NCBI GenBank assembly: GCA_026770025.1
Contig: JAMXDE010000005.1
Span: 2,046,001-2,110,000, forward strand
Reading direction: 5' to 3'
From: Craspedostauros australis
Lineage: Eukaryota; Bacillariophyta; Bacillariophyceae; Mastogloiales; Achnanthaceae
Length of the DNA stretch: 64,000 nt
In this document: one piece after another, positions 40,178 to 50,887 of the stretch
How the letters are laid out: the number at the start of each line of letters is the position of its first letter
Numbering within the stretch: position 1 is the first letter of the stretch
Translations under genes and position numbers: made by a program
The notes under the pieces: model-generated
Told to the model about the DNA's origin: nothing
The model's database searches: none
Seen by the model: the letters and a program-made list of their open reading frames with translations, nothing else

Positions 40178-42519
40178 TCATCCACTAAACCAGCCGCCGT
40201 TGGACTTCATCCGTAACAAGGGTATTTGCACAGATGGTTTCATCCGCAGGATGTTGCTGACCTTCTCTCTCGCTGTCATGCTGTCCACCTGAATCCAAGT
40301 CCCGCGCTTCACATCTCGTTTCAAGAATCGTATCCCCTTGTCCTTGATCATTTGCAGCACCGCCTCTGACATCACCGTCTTTTCATCACGCGAACCGAGA
40401 TTGCGGTATTGTATCCGAAAGCTGTCATTGATGAGGCTCTGCACTGCCTTGTTGCCAGGGAAATTGATGAATGGTTTGCCACGACCCATGACGATGTCAG
40501 TTTCCCTCGGGTTGTCTATCCTGCCTTCTTTCTTCGCTTCTTCAATTGTGTCGGCCTCTTTCTGTTTCGTTTCGTCAATGTAGTTCAAAAACTTAGCCAC
40601 CGACTCATTCTGAAAGAGGCTTTCTGGGACGCCGAACGACATGACCATGTACTGGCATTCCATTTGGGATCCTGCAAAACGCACGCGTCCCAAAGCGCAC
40701 GTCATGCAAATTCAAAGCAAATGTGTATCCGACCAGCGACGGCGGGCATGATATGCCAGAGTAATCGTCGGGGGATTCAATCGCGATTGTTGATGTGATG
40801 TTAGAAAATGGGTGAACGTTTGAATGGTCATGGAACACTCTGCAGCTCTAATCCTCTAATCATGCAGTGAGGGGATGCTTCGGCGACATGCTGTGCGATG
40901 CCTTGCTTTCCTTCCAGCATCATCAAGTGAATGAGAGGAAACAAGAACGCAAGCAAGCGATTCAATAGAGCAGAAGATCGCGCGGCGCTTTCACCATGCC
41001 CTTCCTTGCATCTCCGAGCTTGACCTCCGTCCCAATCGTATCTGATCATTTGACATAGCGCGCGTCCTTCGAACATACCAGGGTCCGCGGAAGCAACTTA
41101 CCGAAATGTGAGCGGAATCTCAGCCGGCTTTCCTGTGTCAGCGTAAGCTGCGCCATGGATATCAGCGGGCGTATCCTCCGGTCGTCAAAGCAAAAGTGCG
41201 TGGCAATAATTCGTAACGGCAACGCACGTGATTGCATCGACATCTTGTGCCCCAGCTCGATATTGTACTGGATCGACGCGTTCGATCCTAACCGATTCGC
41301 GACCACCACCAATCCGTTGCGTTGCACATTCTCGTTACGGCATGCCAGCATCATCAGGTACCATCCCACTCGAAGCTGCCAGCGTATGCGTTCGTTCGTT
41401 CATGCATTCATGCGTGTGAAAGGATTTGTCGAGCGGATGATTTTGCATTGTGGATTTTGGACATTCATTCCGATTGCACCGTTGGGCATGGCAGGTCACC
41501 ATATTGCCATGTTGCAACGGCGCACAAAAGTAATCACAGGAGCAGCAGCACCAACGGGAAGAATCGAAATCATCAATGGGATTGAACAGCGAAGTGAATG
41601 TTTAGTGCCATTCTGGGCTAATCCTGGAACACAAATCATGTCCTCTGTCCATGTTGAACGAGCCCAAGGAAACACTCCCAACCTCAACATTGCGGCCGCC
41701 AACGCATCACACAGCCACATGGGCAGCGGCCGCATGTCACAACAGCGACAACAACCAACACAGGCCGCATCACACGATACTCACTCGGTTGAGGTTCGCC
41801 TTGTATCGAATCCGCTCCATCGAGTCGTACACGATGCAGCGACCAATGTTGTCAGTCATGGATGGGTTGAATTGCAGGCCCCCAGAGGTGAGGCACTCCA
41901 CATCATCTTCCGTGAGATCATGCCAAGTGATCTGCGACACCAGAAGATTGCGACCGAACCATTCCTCTTTGCATCGGAAATGTTCGATGATGCGCTGCGC
42001 CGCCTTCTTCGTATCATAGCGATCCGCCCGCAGGAACATCAATCGGAATCCCCTATCTTGGACGAAGGCGGGACTGAGGAACATGGCCATATCGTAGGCC
42101 GTGCGGGGTCTGGTTTTATGGATTTCGTACTCCAACGATTCCAGCCGTTTCGACAGGAATTCTTCCGTCTCGTCGTGTTTCTCGGTGATCCCGTGCACCT
42201 CCTCGTTGAGCTTGTTGCGTTCCTGAAGGCTGAGTTCGTTGAGTTCTCTGACGATGACCTTTTCTGCTTCTGTCGGGCTCGTCTTCTTTCGTGCAATCGA
42301 CGCTGAGGGTACATGCGAGGGCGATGCCATTGACGATGAACCCATCGAGCGGCTGTTCTGAGCTGCGTGCCCGACCCCGGCGGCGCTGACGATCGTATTC
42401 ATCAAGGGCAGACACATCGTGTTGGAGTCCGACTCGGAGTCAGAAGCTGTCGTCGAGTAGTCGGAACCGTGCGTATCGTACGTGTGGAAATCATCGGGTG
42501 TCCTACGTTTTCGCGACAT
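40178..42519 (-). CDS. CRAL-TRIO-like protein fused to DUF6824 domain
   Basis: Three exons, 42519-41785, 41375-41102 and 40671-40178, joined by 409- and 430-bp GT-AG introns (phases 0 and 1), give 500 residues. Exon 1 has a Ser-rich leader, then ELNELSLQERNKLNEEVHGI, a helical CRAL-TRIO-N-like region (AQRIIEHFRCKEEWFG), and LTEDDVECLTSGGLQFNP..DNIGRCI. Exon 2 continues WYLMMLACRNENVQRNGLVVV...ALPLRIIATHFCFDDRRIRPLI...RFRSHFG. Exon 3 gives SQMECQYMVMSFGVPESLF and then DUF6824: DIVMGRGKPFINFPGNKAVQ...RFLKRD..GTWIQVDSMTAREKVSNILR. I recall both modules as large families almost confined to diatoms; the GRGKPF domain resembles DNA-binding folds but its role is unproven. The three parts together form one lipid-sensor-to-regulator style architecture, which is inference. 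Confidence 0.83.
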
Positions 42520-44737
42520 CGTTTGCGGATGGATGGGTGGAGATGGTTGCAGAGTATTGGTAGAATACGATGCAGTGATTCTGTGACCAAAGTCGTCCAG
42601 TCTCTCTCCTCTCTCTCGTTAGCCGAATGACTAAGCCTCTTCGTCAATCAACCAAAGGCGATCAGCGTATGGAGTGCTCTTGGTCGTATTGATGGGTTGC
42701 GGTTTCTTTCGAGAACTTCTTTGGAACCGCCAGTCCCGTTGTCGTTGCGGTTGCGGTTGGCGTTGCCTGCTATTTGACGTTTGGAGTTCTGAGGGCAACT
42801 TTCTGCTCCGATGCTGCTCTTGATGATCCTGGATCTGATACCTCGAAATAGGCAAAGTCTCTCTCTCTCTCTCTCTTAGTATTGTTGTGGAGAGCGGGTG
42901 GTGCTGAACAGCAGGCGCTCGTGGGGTGGACAATTGTGCACGATGCAGCTGCAGGACTCGGGATGCGGCTGGGGCACTTTGAACGACGCTGTGGTGCTCT
43001 CTTGTGTCTCGACCCTCTCTGGTCACGCTGTGAGATACTTTGGGCAGATTGGGCAGACAACCGTCCAAAGCGGCACCTTCCTGTGTCAATTTTGGTTGCG
43101 CTCTCCTCCCAGGCCCAATCTCTTGCGCGTTCGATCCTTTGGTTGAGCTGCGGCGGTGGGGTTCTCCTGCGGGTCTGCGGGTCCAGCCAATGGTTCCTTT
43201 GCGTCGCAGGTGTCGTCTTGTCTGTTCGTGGACTTGACAATTCTGGCACGAGTACGCTTCCTTGGCATTCGCAATCGTGATGTTTTGCTGCTTTGCGTAC
43301 CTCTTTGTTGTGGCGGCCCTGCTTCTCGAGCTGTGTTGGATGTCTTGCTCCGAACTTGGTTGCCTCGTTTGTCCCTCTGTGCTTCAACAAATCGCCACAG
43401 AGACAGTTCCGTTTCGGTCTTGGCGTGCCTGTGTGGGTGTCGGCGATGCTGCTGTTGGGGGTGGAGTGCAGTTGATCGTGCTTCTGTCTTCAGTGATTCC
43501 TTTGTCCAGAGCACTTGTCAGCAACGGTGACGGTTCCTCCTTGGATTGCGCTGGAGAGAGTCGAGTTTTGTGGAGCAGAGAAATCGCGGGTGTTTGTAAT
43601 TCCGATGCATTCAGTTCAGATGGAGTCTGCGTCTCAGCTGAAAAGCACCGTGCCTGTTCGTGTGCAATTGATTCCAGCGCCGGCAGTCAGGGCGCTGGTG
43701 TCGCTCTTGGTGGAATTGCAATGAATACGCACTGTCACTTCCGTGTGCGAGGACGAGGACGGCTCCTTCGAGAGTCTGTTTGGTTGTGTCTGGTTGTGTT
43801 TGATGTGAGGTTTCCGTGCGAAGCGCAGGTCGCCACTTGGGTCTTTTCGATCAGGAGATCTTCAAGCCACGCGACCGCATCCAGTTCGCCTTGTGGTTTG
43901 GATGGAACGGCGGTTGCCGACGAGCGTAAATAACACCATGTGATTGACAACGGCGCGTGTATCGTTGGAGGTGACCTGTTGTGATCCTCATGAATAACCC
44001 CCTTGTGCAGCGATGATCTTGGATGATTCGTAGGCATATCAGATCCACGCAACAGCGCGCAGTTCAACATGATTTATGCCACGCATTGTTTACAGTTATG
44101 CGCTTCAGCCAGCTCGGAATTTCTTCGGGAACCCTTGAGTGCCCATCGCTGCGAAATGATGCAAACAAATATCATTTCATTCGTCAGATCGCAGTTCCTT
44201 CCAGCAACACATGTGACTAACCCAGTTCGAGAAGTCGGACCGTCACGTCAGCGAAAGGACCACACGGCACTCTACACTACTATTGCACTATCCCCGAGCG
44301 CTGTAGAGCACGTGTACTCTCTGGAGTAGACTACGATTGTACAGTCGCAATAGTCTGTTGTCTCTCTCTTTCCTTCTTGAGAGAACGAGAGAGAGAGAGA
44401 GAGATCATGTGATGATCGGGAGACGATACGGGATGTGTTGTGTGTGTGATGATGTTATTGTGATTATCTCCGACCGTGCAGAGGCTGTGAACATGGGATT
44501 TGCTGCTGCACCGTCTGTCATGGGACCGTATACCAACAGATCAAACCAATACAATAATCGATCATACGCGTACTGTGTTGGAGTACGTCGGAGGTTTCGT
44601 GGATACGCATTCGTCGTCATGGCTCAGCCATTGTTGGTCTCTGCAGGGTGACGAGTACTCTAGTTCGTATATTCCAGTATTTTTCATGACAGGGTTTAAC
44701 AGATGAGACCTAATACATATACAACGGGAAAGTCGAC
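42520..44737. other. Long intergenic stretch, possible undetected gene
   Basis: 2.2 kb between two minus-strand genes. Minus-strand frames of 150-200 codons between 42631 and 43930 are Arg/Gln/Pro-rich; one ends in a plausible C-terminus (NTTKSTPYADRLWLIDEEA, stop at 42631), another carries RMPRKRTRARIVKSTNRQDD. I could not join them by clean splice sites, so no gene is called. A tctctctctctctctc run (42859-42878) interrupts one frame and a gagagagagagagag run lies at 44387-44403. Confidence 0.4.
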
Positions 44738-45478
44738 TTATGGAGACACATAGTAGGTCAGATTGACCTGGATGCTGTTCTCGTCGCAGAAGTCTCCCAC
44801 TTCCTCGTCATACTCCACGACAAATGTCACATTGCCCGCCTCAAGGTTATCATTGAAGGTCGATGCCATGATCGTGACGCTGTTTTCGTATGGCACCATG
44901 TTGCAGTCCAAGTCGTGCGTGGTGGCATTGGGATTTGGGGCGAAGATGTCGAAGAAATCGGTTTCGTTGATGAAGCGTGTGGAGGCGTCCTCGAAGTTGA
45001 TCCCGAAGTCCCCAAGCAAACTCATTGTGAATGTCACGTTAGTGCCAGCCAACGCAGCTGGCAGGTCCGCGAATGGGATGACATTTTCAGTGAATTGCAC
45101 GATGGGGAACACAGGACTTGCGACGGTGAACAAGCCTGCAACGCTGCTGGACTTGCTGGACTTCTTTGCTTTATCCGATTTGCGTGTCTTGTTGCTATCA
45201 GACTTCTTCGTCTTCATGGAATCGGACTTGGGCGATTTCGTGCTGCCGAACGTGCCTCCCTTGGCGTGGCGTGCTCGCTGCGATGCCTGGACGAGGCTTC
45301 CGGTTCTGCGGGCCTCGGCAAGGTCCTCGTAACTGGTCCAGGACACTTTGCCCCCCTCGGCGAGCTGTCGCTCCATCTCCGTTCCAGCGCGGAGACTACC
45401 TGCCGCATCCTCGCCCTTTGCTACGGAAGATGCGAGGAAGATGCATGCCACTGTCAAAGAGATGATGCTGAGCTTCAT
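44738..45478 (-). CDS. Secreted Lys/Ser-rich silaffin-like glycoprotein
   Basis: 246 residues, single exon. The signal peptide MKLSIISLTVACIFLASSVAKG is clear; an in-frame ATG 14 codons upstream (45520) would bury it, so 45478 is preferred. Residues 68-112 are a Lys/Ser/Thr cluster (RARHAKGGTFGSTKSPKSDS, then repeated KKSD, NKTRKSD and KAKKSSKSSS). Such KxxK/KSxKS runs are the sites of polyamine-modified lysines and phosphoserines in silaffins and other biosilica proteins of diatoms. The rest (113-246) is an acidic, beta-rich domain with several N-glycosylation sequons (N147VT, N171ET, N184AT, N216VT, N239LT). Location: secretory pathway, and cell wall or silica vesicle by inference. No homologue of the C-terminal domain recognised. 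Confidence 0.75.
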   Translation of the reverse strand: MKLSIISLTVACIFLASSVAKGEDAAGSLRAGTEMERQLAEGGKVSWTSYEDLAEARRTGSLVQASQRARHAKGGTFGSTKSPKSDSMKTKKSDSNKTRKSDKAKKSSKSSSVAGLFTVASPVFPIVQFTENVIPFADLPAALAGTNVTFTMSLLGDFGINFEDASTRFINETDFFDIFAPNPNATTHDLDCNMVPYENSVTIMASTFNDNLEAGNVTFVVEYDEEVGDFCDENSIQVNLTYYVSP

Positions 45479-47117
45479 GTTGCTGGCTGAACATTCCCAA
45501 CACCCGGATCGGAAGCACATACATGGGATAATATGTTGTAGTATGGCATGCGCGGCAGCACACAGTGTCCGAAAAGAGCGAATGCACGGCGCGGACGATC
45601 AGAGGGCATGTAGTGGCAACGTTCGTGTGTGAGTTGAGTGGTATTAGAGTATGTATTGACGTGGCAGCGACACGATCAGTGTGTGCTCACACCCACTCAT
45701 CTCTTGGACGGCTCCACATATACCATGGCAGCTCAGCCACGTGCGCATTGGTCGCACGAGCGTCATTTTCATTCTCTTCATGGGATGTATCTAGCGGCAG
45801 GCCAATGCGCATTCTATGGGACCACCATGCACATGCACATGCGCATATGCATGTGCGTGAGAACTTCATTGTGGCTATGTTCGATGCAGACAAACACAGA
45901 ATAGAACTCACCTGGTGTGTATGGTACTGGTGCGCTTCGGAGGCTTTGCGGTGCTTGGTATTGCACTGTTCTTGATGGTTGAGTTTATGAGTCTGGTTTG
46001 CCCTTGCCGAGTTGCGTCCTTGCAAATCATCTCGTCTCGTGATGTTTCACTTCGGCAGCGTAGGTGCACACATGTTTTGCTGTGATCTGCTCTCAACACA
46101 GACGTCCTTGATCGTCATGCACAGCCTTGACCAAATCTCGTAATGTGAATACTCTACGAACCACTACTGCTGCGGACATCTACAGCGATGTCGCGAACGA
46201 TCTACAGCAGGTAGAACACACACGTGCGGTGCCGAAGCTCGGATACGATCTTTCTGCTCGACTTCGTGTCGAGTGCTCAACAAACAGCCGTCCTCGTGCC
46301 CTTGAACGGACAGTTGGATGCGAGCAGGACATCAATATTGTGTGCAAATATACGCTATTATGCATGCCAACAGTATTGTTACTTGGCATTCTATGATAGA
46401 GAGAGAGACAGAGAGAGTATGGACACTTCAATGAACGGGCAGTGCCCCCGCCCTCCCCCAACGACGTTTTTGGCTTCTCCATCGCGACGATTACCGACAT
46501 CAAATTTTGGCTGTCGGTTGTGGTCGCAGAAAGTGAATAGCACAGAACACAGCAAGCTCGCACAACAATCGGAGAATGTCACATTCCAACAAGTCTGATG
46601 ACACTATCCAAGCTATGCCATCGCAACATGACATGGAAAAGTATTGACTGGCTTGCTCACATCGGCAGCTGAACACATCTGGCGATGTTCTGGAGCGCAT
46701 GCGAGTACATTTGCAGAGAGCGGATCAACATGAAATGTTGTCCAACTCATGCGATCAGCAGCGCCTGATGCTCTTGTGCCGACATGGATCCTCCATAATC
46801 GCACTCTGTGAAGTCGTAGCAGCCATGCGCGCAGGCAGGGAGAGAACGGCCCGGACTTGCGAAGGAGCTTGACACATCTCCAGGCAGTTGGTGTCAGACT
46901 CTGGGGATGTTCGTCATGTTTGGGCACGGCGACTTGATTGATCGAAATTGGAACCGAGGCGTTTGGGAAACTGATGTTTGTCAATATTAGAAGCTGCGGT
47001 AAATAGATCAGAAAGAAAAAACAGACATACAAAAAGCTTCTAACGAACAAACTATCAAACACCATGACGAACAATAACACGAACATGGAATCTTCTGCCA
47101 CGCGTTTCCAGGAGCCT
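45479..47117. other. Intergenic up to the transposon
   Basis: 1.6 kb with only short unsupported frames. Repeats of cacatgcacatgcgcatatgcatgtg (45830-45855) form a hairpin-capable tract, and a gagagagagacagagagag run lies at 46396-46414. The DNA up to 47117 is the left flank of the transposon. Confidence 0.5.
45829..45856. repeat. Purine-pyrimidine alternating palindromic tract
   Basis: Alternating catgcacatgcacatgcgcatatgcatgtgcg; the central gcgcatatgc... part is self-complementary over short arms, so it can form a hairpin or left-handed helix. No gene association beyond lying upstream of the silaffin-like gene. Confidence 0.55.
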
Positions 47118-47736
47118 CTAGTGCCTCAAAGAGCCGGACCCAAATGTTTGGCGATGTTTGGCGATGATTGGCTACAGATTTTGGACCCGTTTTTCCCAAA
47201 CTCAGACTTAAAGTTATAGACACTCAATCGAATATCTCTTTGCATCTACCTAAACTTAAGACTCAGGGCTATCCAGGCAAGCAATAGCATTATCTTGTTG
47301 TTACTACTATCTAGTCGATCTTTTTGTGTTTGTTGACCCCCTTGGTGTGGTTTTGCCTTCGGACGACGGACGGACCGGGTTTTGTTTGGCGATGTTTGGC
47401 TACAAGTAGAATTCTACAGGAGTCCGGTAGGATCTGGCCTCTTTTTTCGAGAAATTCGACTCGCCATCTTTGAAGTCTCCGGACTTAGCGGTCTTTGGCC
47501 CAATCTGCACAATAGATATCATTTCAGAATCCTCTCTCCGAGTTGGTCACAACCATATGGTCTATATTGTGTTTGAGTGCGATGGCATGGTGGTATACTT
47601 GCGTTTAGTGCTCCCATGGAGGTCGGAACGATATTTGACCACTTGGATCCACTCTCGGAAGCATGTCTGAAAATTAATTTCCGTTGTTCGCGTCATCATG
47701 ACGTCATGAGGAGGACGTAGCAACACGCCTGCGACC

Positions 47737-48120
47737 ATGGCAACAGCAACAGATGCAACAGCAACAACAGGTGCAGCACCAGCTTTTCTCTGCCCCAACC
47801 GACATCGCCCTCCTCTCTATCTACTCTCCACTGAACATCGCACCATGAAGATCCGTCCTGGAAGCCACGTATCGAGTCCCTGCGGACCTCTTGTGACCTC
47901 TGCAAACAGCAAGGGCAAGGTCCGAAGCGTCCTGTACGGTGTCGTCCTTAAGTCCCTCCCCAAGAATCACTGGGTTGTGCACTGGCGTTCCATCAATGCA
48001 GTGTGTCAACATGCAGGGACCAAGCTCACCCTCCTGGACAAGACGCGAGTCGATTTGGACAGCAGCTGTGTCGAGGAGCTCATCCGCACGCAGAGTGTTG
48101 GGAAGGATCAGCTGATCTAG
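47737..48120 (+). CDS. Transposon N-terminal ORF, possible chromo/SH3-like domain
   Basis: 127 residues from an ATG with gcgaccATGg context. After an Ala/Thr leader comes MKIRPGSHVSSPCGPLVTSA and SVLYGVVLKSLPKNHWVVHWRSINAV, a small beta-barrel-like pattern (G.V....KN.WVV.W) often found at the N-terminus of transposases. It stops at TAG 48118 while the transposase frame is already open one register away (overlap from 48003). The simplest reading is a single-base frameshift near 48100-48118 that split one ORF into two; a short intron or programmed frameshift is possible. I do not propose a repaired sequence. Confidence 0.6.
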   Translation: MATATDATATTGAAPAFLCPNRHRPPLYLLSTEHRTMKIRPGSHVSSPCGPLVTSANSKGKVRSVLYGVVLKSLPKNHWVVHWRSINAVCQHAGTKLTLLDKTRVDLDSSCVEELIRTQSVGKDQLI

Positions 48121-48251
48121 ACAAATTGTACAAGACTTCGCGATACCACAAGCTCTGTCACACCACATCAACGTTCAGTGACACATCTTACTCGCAACGC
48201 TCCAATGTCTCATCCCTTCCTAACAGCGCATCAGCCAGCCATGGCGCAGAC

Positions 48252-50378
48252 ATGGACGTCTCCAACCGAAACACGGATGGATCTGCGCCAGGAATCTCGA
48301 TTTGCGGCGACGATGATGCAACAGGTGACCTGCATTCAACGTTTGACCCGAGCACAGGCGATTTGCTCGCGGGTGATGAATTCGACTACATCATGCTACG
48401 TGAACAAGAGCCAGCAGGATACTCACACATGGAGGAGAAGAATGAATTGATGAATACTACAGTCACAGTTGGCAAGCAGAAGCATGCAGTGTCATGGACA
48501 GTAGTTGATGACGATTCTATTCAACACTGTGACGACGAGCCTCAAACCAAGCTTGGTGTGGCAGGTTTTGACTTCGGCAAAAAATGTTCGCGAGATGACA
48601 CCAATCGCGACCGGATTAACCTGCTGGGACTGGTGCAACATCTGTGGCCAGGCGACTGGAAGCGACAAATCGACGCTCTCAACAGGCGAATCATTGCAGG
48701 CGTAATTGATGTTGGCGGGAGGCGCAACCAAGACCCTGTGTCGGAGCGCGAACTGTGGGTGTTTTTTGGGATCATGCTTGTTGGCAAGCTGGATTCCACC
48801 ACAAAGCTCTGGGGCAACCGGATGAGTGAAGGCTTCTGTGACGTAAGAGATCTCACGAAGCACATGCCTTTCCACCGATTCAAGCACATCCGCGAACACT
48901 TCATTCCTTACCTGTTCTCTGACCCGGCCAGGCAACACAGCGACAAGTGGTGGCAAATTCAACCTGGGGTGGAGTTATTCAACAAACATCGTTGTGACAC
49001 GATCATTCCGGGTCAGGTAAAAGTCATGGACGAAAGCATGACTGCGTATAAGCCTCGTCTGACGCCCACTGGAAACCTTCCACATCTGACGCACATTCCG
49101 CGCAAGCCGGAACCACTTGGGGTGGAGTTTAAAACCGTTGCTGATGGCGAAACCGGTATCATGCTTCATTTGGAGATTCAACGCGGAAAGCGAGAGATGG
49201 ACAAGGCCGATCACGTGAGAGATTGTGGGAAAGCAACTGTTGCCTGTTCTCTGCGCATGGCTCTGGCAACGCATGACATTGGGCGAAACAACATCCACAT
49301 CGACACGTCAGAGTTTTCCTTCCCAAGAAGCATTTTCATTGGAGATTCGTGGTTCGCCTCTGTGCAGACGTGCTCGGAGATCGCTGTGAAGGCAAATTCA
49401 GGATTCATTGGAATCATCAAAACCTCGTCCGCCGGCTTCCCACTCAAGTTCCTCCAAGAAAAGATGAGCGACTGGCCCTCCGGAACACAGCTGCTTCTGA
49501 AACGCAACCGTGACGATGGGGATGTTGATCGTGATGATACCGCAACAGAAATATACGCCCTGGGATACAAGTACTCGCGCAATTCAGTGATTCCATTTGT
49601 GTTCTCCTCTGGATCAGGACATTTGGGGGCATCCACACCCTACATCGCAAGATGGATCGACGACGAACGCAGGCATCAAACGAAGGAGGTTCCACGACCC
49701 GAGGTGGCGAGTAAGTATTTTGGTGCATGCAATGCCGTGGACACGCACAATCATGTTCGCCAAGATGTGTTGGGACTCGAGAGGATCTGGGTGACAAAGG
49801 ACGGGTATTTCCGCCTGGTGACAACTTTGTTCGCCCTCACTGTCGTGGATGCAATGAAGGCATACACATATCATCTCGGTTCTCGCCACAGGCACAAACA
49901 GGTTACACTGCGAACCTTCATCAACATGCTCGCGCAGGACATGATCTGCAACAACGAACATGACACGCCACGGTGTCTGGAAACCACATCTATTCTGCCA
50001 CAAGGGCACGCTTGCAATAACGTGGACGACGGGACGAATAAATCCAACGAGCCAAACGACAGCGCGACCAACAACAACAGCCAACCACAACAGCAACAGA
50101 AACAATCATCACACCGAAGCGGCCATCACCACCTGGTGAAATCACAGAAAAAACTGCCAAATGTGTACAAGGATCGGAAAGGGCGCTTGAGACGAGGACA
50201 GAGATCTGCTCGAGGACGATGTATCGTCTGCAACAAGCTGGTTGTCTTCGTCTGCGAACATTGTCCATCAGCTGCGCCTGGGACGCCCGTGTGGTGCTGC
50301 CCAGCAGTCCCAAAAAAAAGTGACACCCGCACATGCTTCCACACACATGCCACGAGCGACGAGGGAAATTCACACTAA
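48252..50378 (+). CDS. piggyBac-type transposase (DDE_Tnp_1_7)
   Basis: The frame is open from 48003; the first in-frame ATG is 48252, giving 708 residues. The RNase-H-like catalytic domain has three aspartates: D of MDESMTAYKPR (49029), D of FIGDSWFAS (49344) and D of NAVDTHNHVRQD (49740), in the order and context of the piggyBac family. ELWVFFGIMLVGKLD and FHRFKHIREHF are the family's N-terminal helical part. The C-terminus has the cysteine-rich zinc domain (RCIVCNK...CEHC...WCCP...RTCFHTH) that binds the transposon ends in piggyBac. The domain is free of stops and frameshifts, so the enzyme core may be functional. Cut-and-paste transposition is the family role. Confidence 0.9.
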   Translation: MDVSNRNTDGSAPGISICGDDDATGDLHSTFDPSTGDLLAGDEFDYIMLREQEPAGYSHMEEKNELMNTTVTVGKQKHAVSWTVVDDDSIQHCDDEPQTKLGVAGFDFGKKCSRDDTNRDRINLLGLVQHLWPGDWKRQIDALNRRIIAGVIDVGGRRNQDPVSERELWVFFGIMLVGKLDSTTKLWGNRMSEGFCDVRDLTKHMPFHRFKHIREHFIPYLFSDPARQHSDKWWQIQPGVELFNKHRCDTIIPGQVKVMDESMTAYKPRLTPTGNLPHLTHIPRKPEPLGVEFKTVADGETGIMLHLEIQRGKREMDKADHVRDCGKATVACSLRMALATHDIGRNNIHIDTSEFSFPRSIFIGDSWFASVQTCSEIAVKANSGFIGIIKTSSAGFPLKFLQEKMSDWPSGTQLLLKRNRDDGDVDRDDTATEIYALGYKYSRNSVIPFVFSSGSGHLGASTPYIARWIDDERRHQTKEVPRPEVASKYFGACNAVDTHNHVRQDVLGLERIWVTKDGYFRLVTTLFALTVVDAMKAYTYHLGSRHRHKQVTLRTFINMLAQDMICNNEHDTPRCLETTSILPQGHACNNVDDGTNKSNEPNDSATNNNSQPQQQQKQSSHRSGHHHLVKSQKKLPNVYKDRKGRLRRGQRSARGRCIVCNKLVVFVCEHCPSAAPGTPVWCCPAVPKKSDTRTCFHTHATSDEGNSH

Positions 50379-50887
50379 TCAATAAATACACTTACATACA
50401 GTATAATCTGTGTGCGTGTGGAGAGGGCATCAATTGATTGATTTGACTGTGCTGTTGTCTCTCGCCAAGGGTGTTGGCGATTCTTCGTGAACGAAATTGT
50501 GAGGAGGGGAAGCGAAGATGATGTGTGTGACGATTCCAAACGTGTCTGTGGTGCCCAAACACGTCTCGAATGCCTGAAAGCATTCATGAATGAAAAGGGT
50601 GCTTGACAGATCACATCAGTGCTCACCGAGCAAGAGAGCAACGGCCACCAAACTTTAGGATTGTATATATAAACTATATGCTATGCTACAATAGAAATAC
50701 GAGTACAGGAACACGCACAAGAGCTAAGTCCGGAGAGTTTAACTTTGGTTGATGCTGTTTTTGGCCTTTTTTTTGTTCGGGACTTAAGTAGAAAATGTAC
50801 TACATTCTACAGAGCAGTTTCTGTGATCCAAACATCGCCAAACATCGCCAATTTGTTTGGCTACAGCCGGCTCTTTGAGGCACTAGT

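Larger units (their letters stand above)
47118..50886. mobile_element. piggyBac-type DNA transposon, 3.76 kb
   Basis: Perfect 16-bp terminal inverted repeats tgcctcaaagagccgg (47122-47137) and its complement (50867-50882) enclose one transposase region. Both ends are flanked by CTAG (47118-47121 and 50883-50886), which reads as a 4-bp target duplication. Subterminal tttggcgatg units lie at 47147, 47157 and 47385, and in inverse orientation at 50833 (one degenerate copy follows at 50843). A second 14-bp inverted pair, tctccggacttagc at 47476-47489 and 50723-50736, lies further in. These are typical transposase-binding arrays. The catalytic frame is intact but its N-terminal part is out of frame, so the copy may be recent yet disabled or expressed by frameshift or splice. 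CTAG rather than TTAA is unusual for this superfamily. Confidence 0.85.

Noticed and set aside
43262-43933. 223-codon plus frame, Cys/Val/Ser-rich
   Set aside because: Likely antisense of Arg/Gln-rich minus-strand sequence; no domain seen.
47206-50790. TTAA-containing sites (cttaaag, cttaag, tttaac) as piggyBac boundaries
   Set aside because: They are not flanked by matching inverted repeats, whereas the CTAG-bounded 16-bp ends are perfect.
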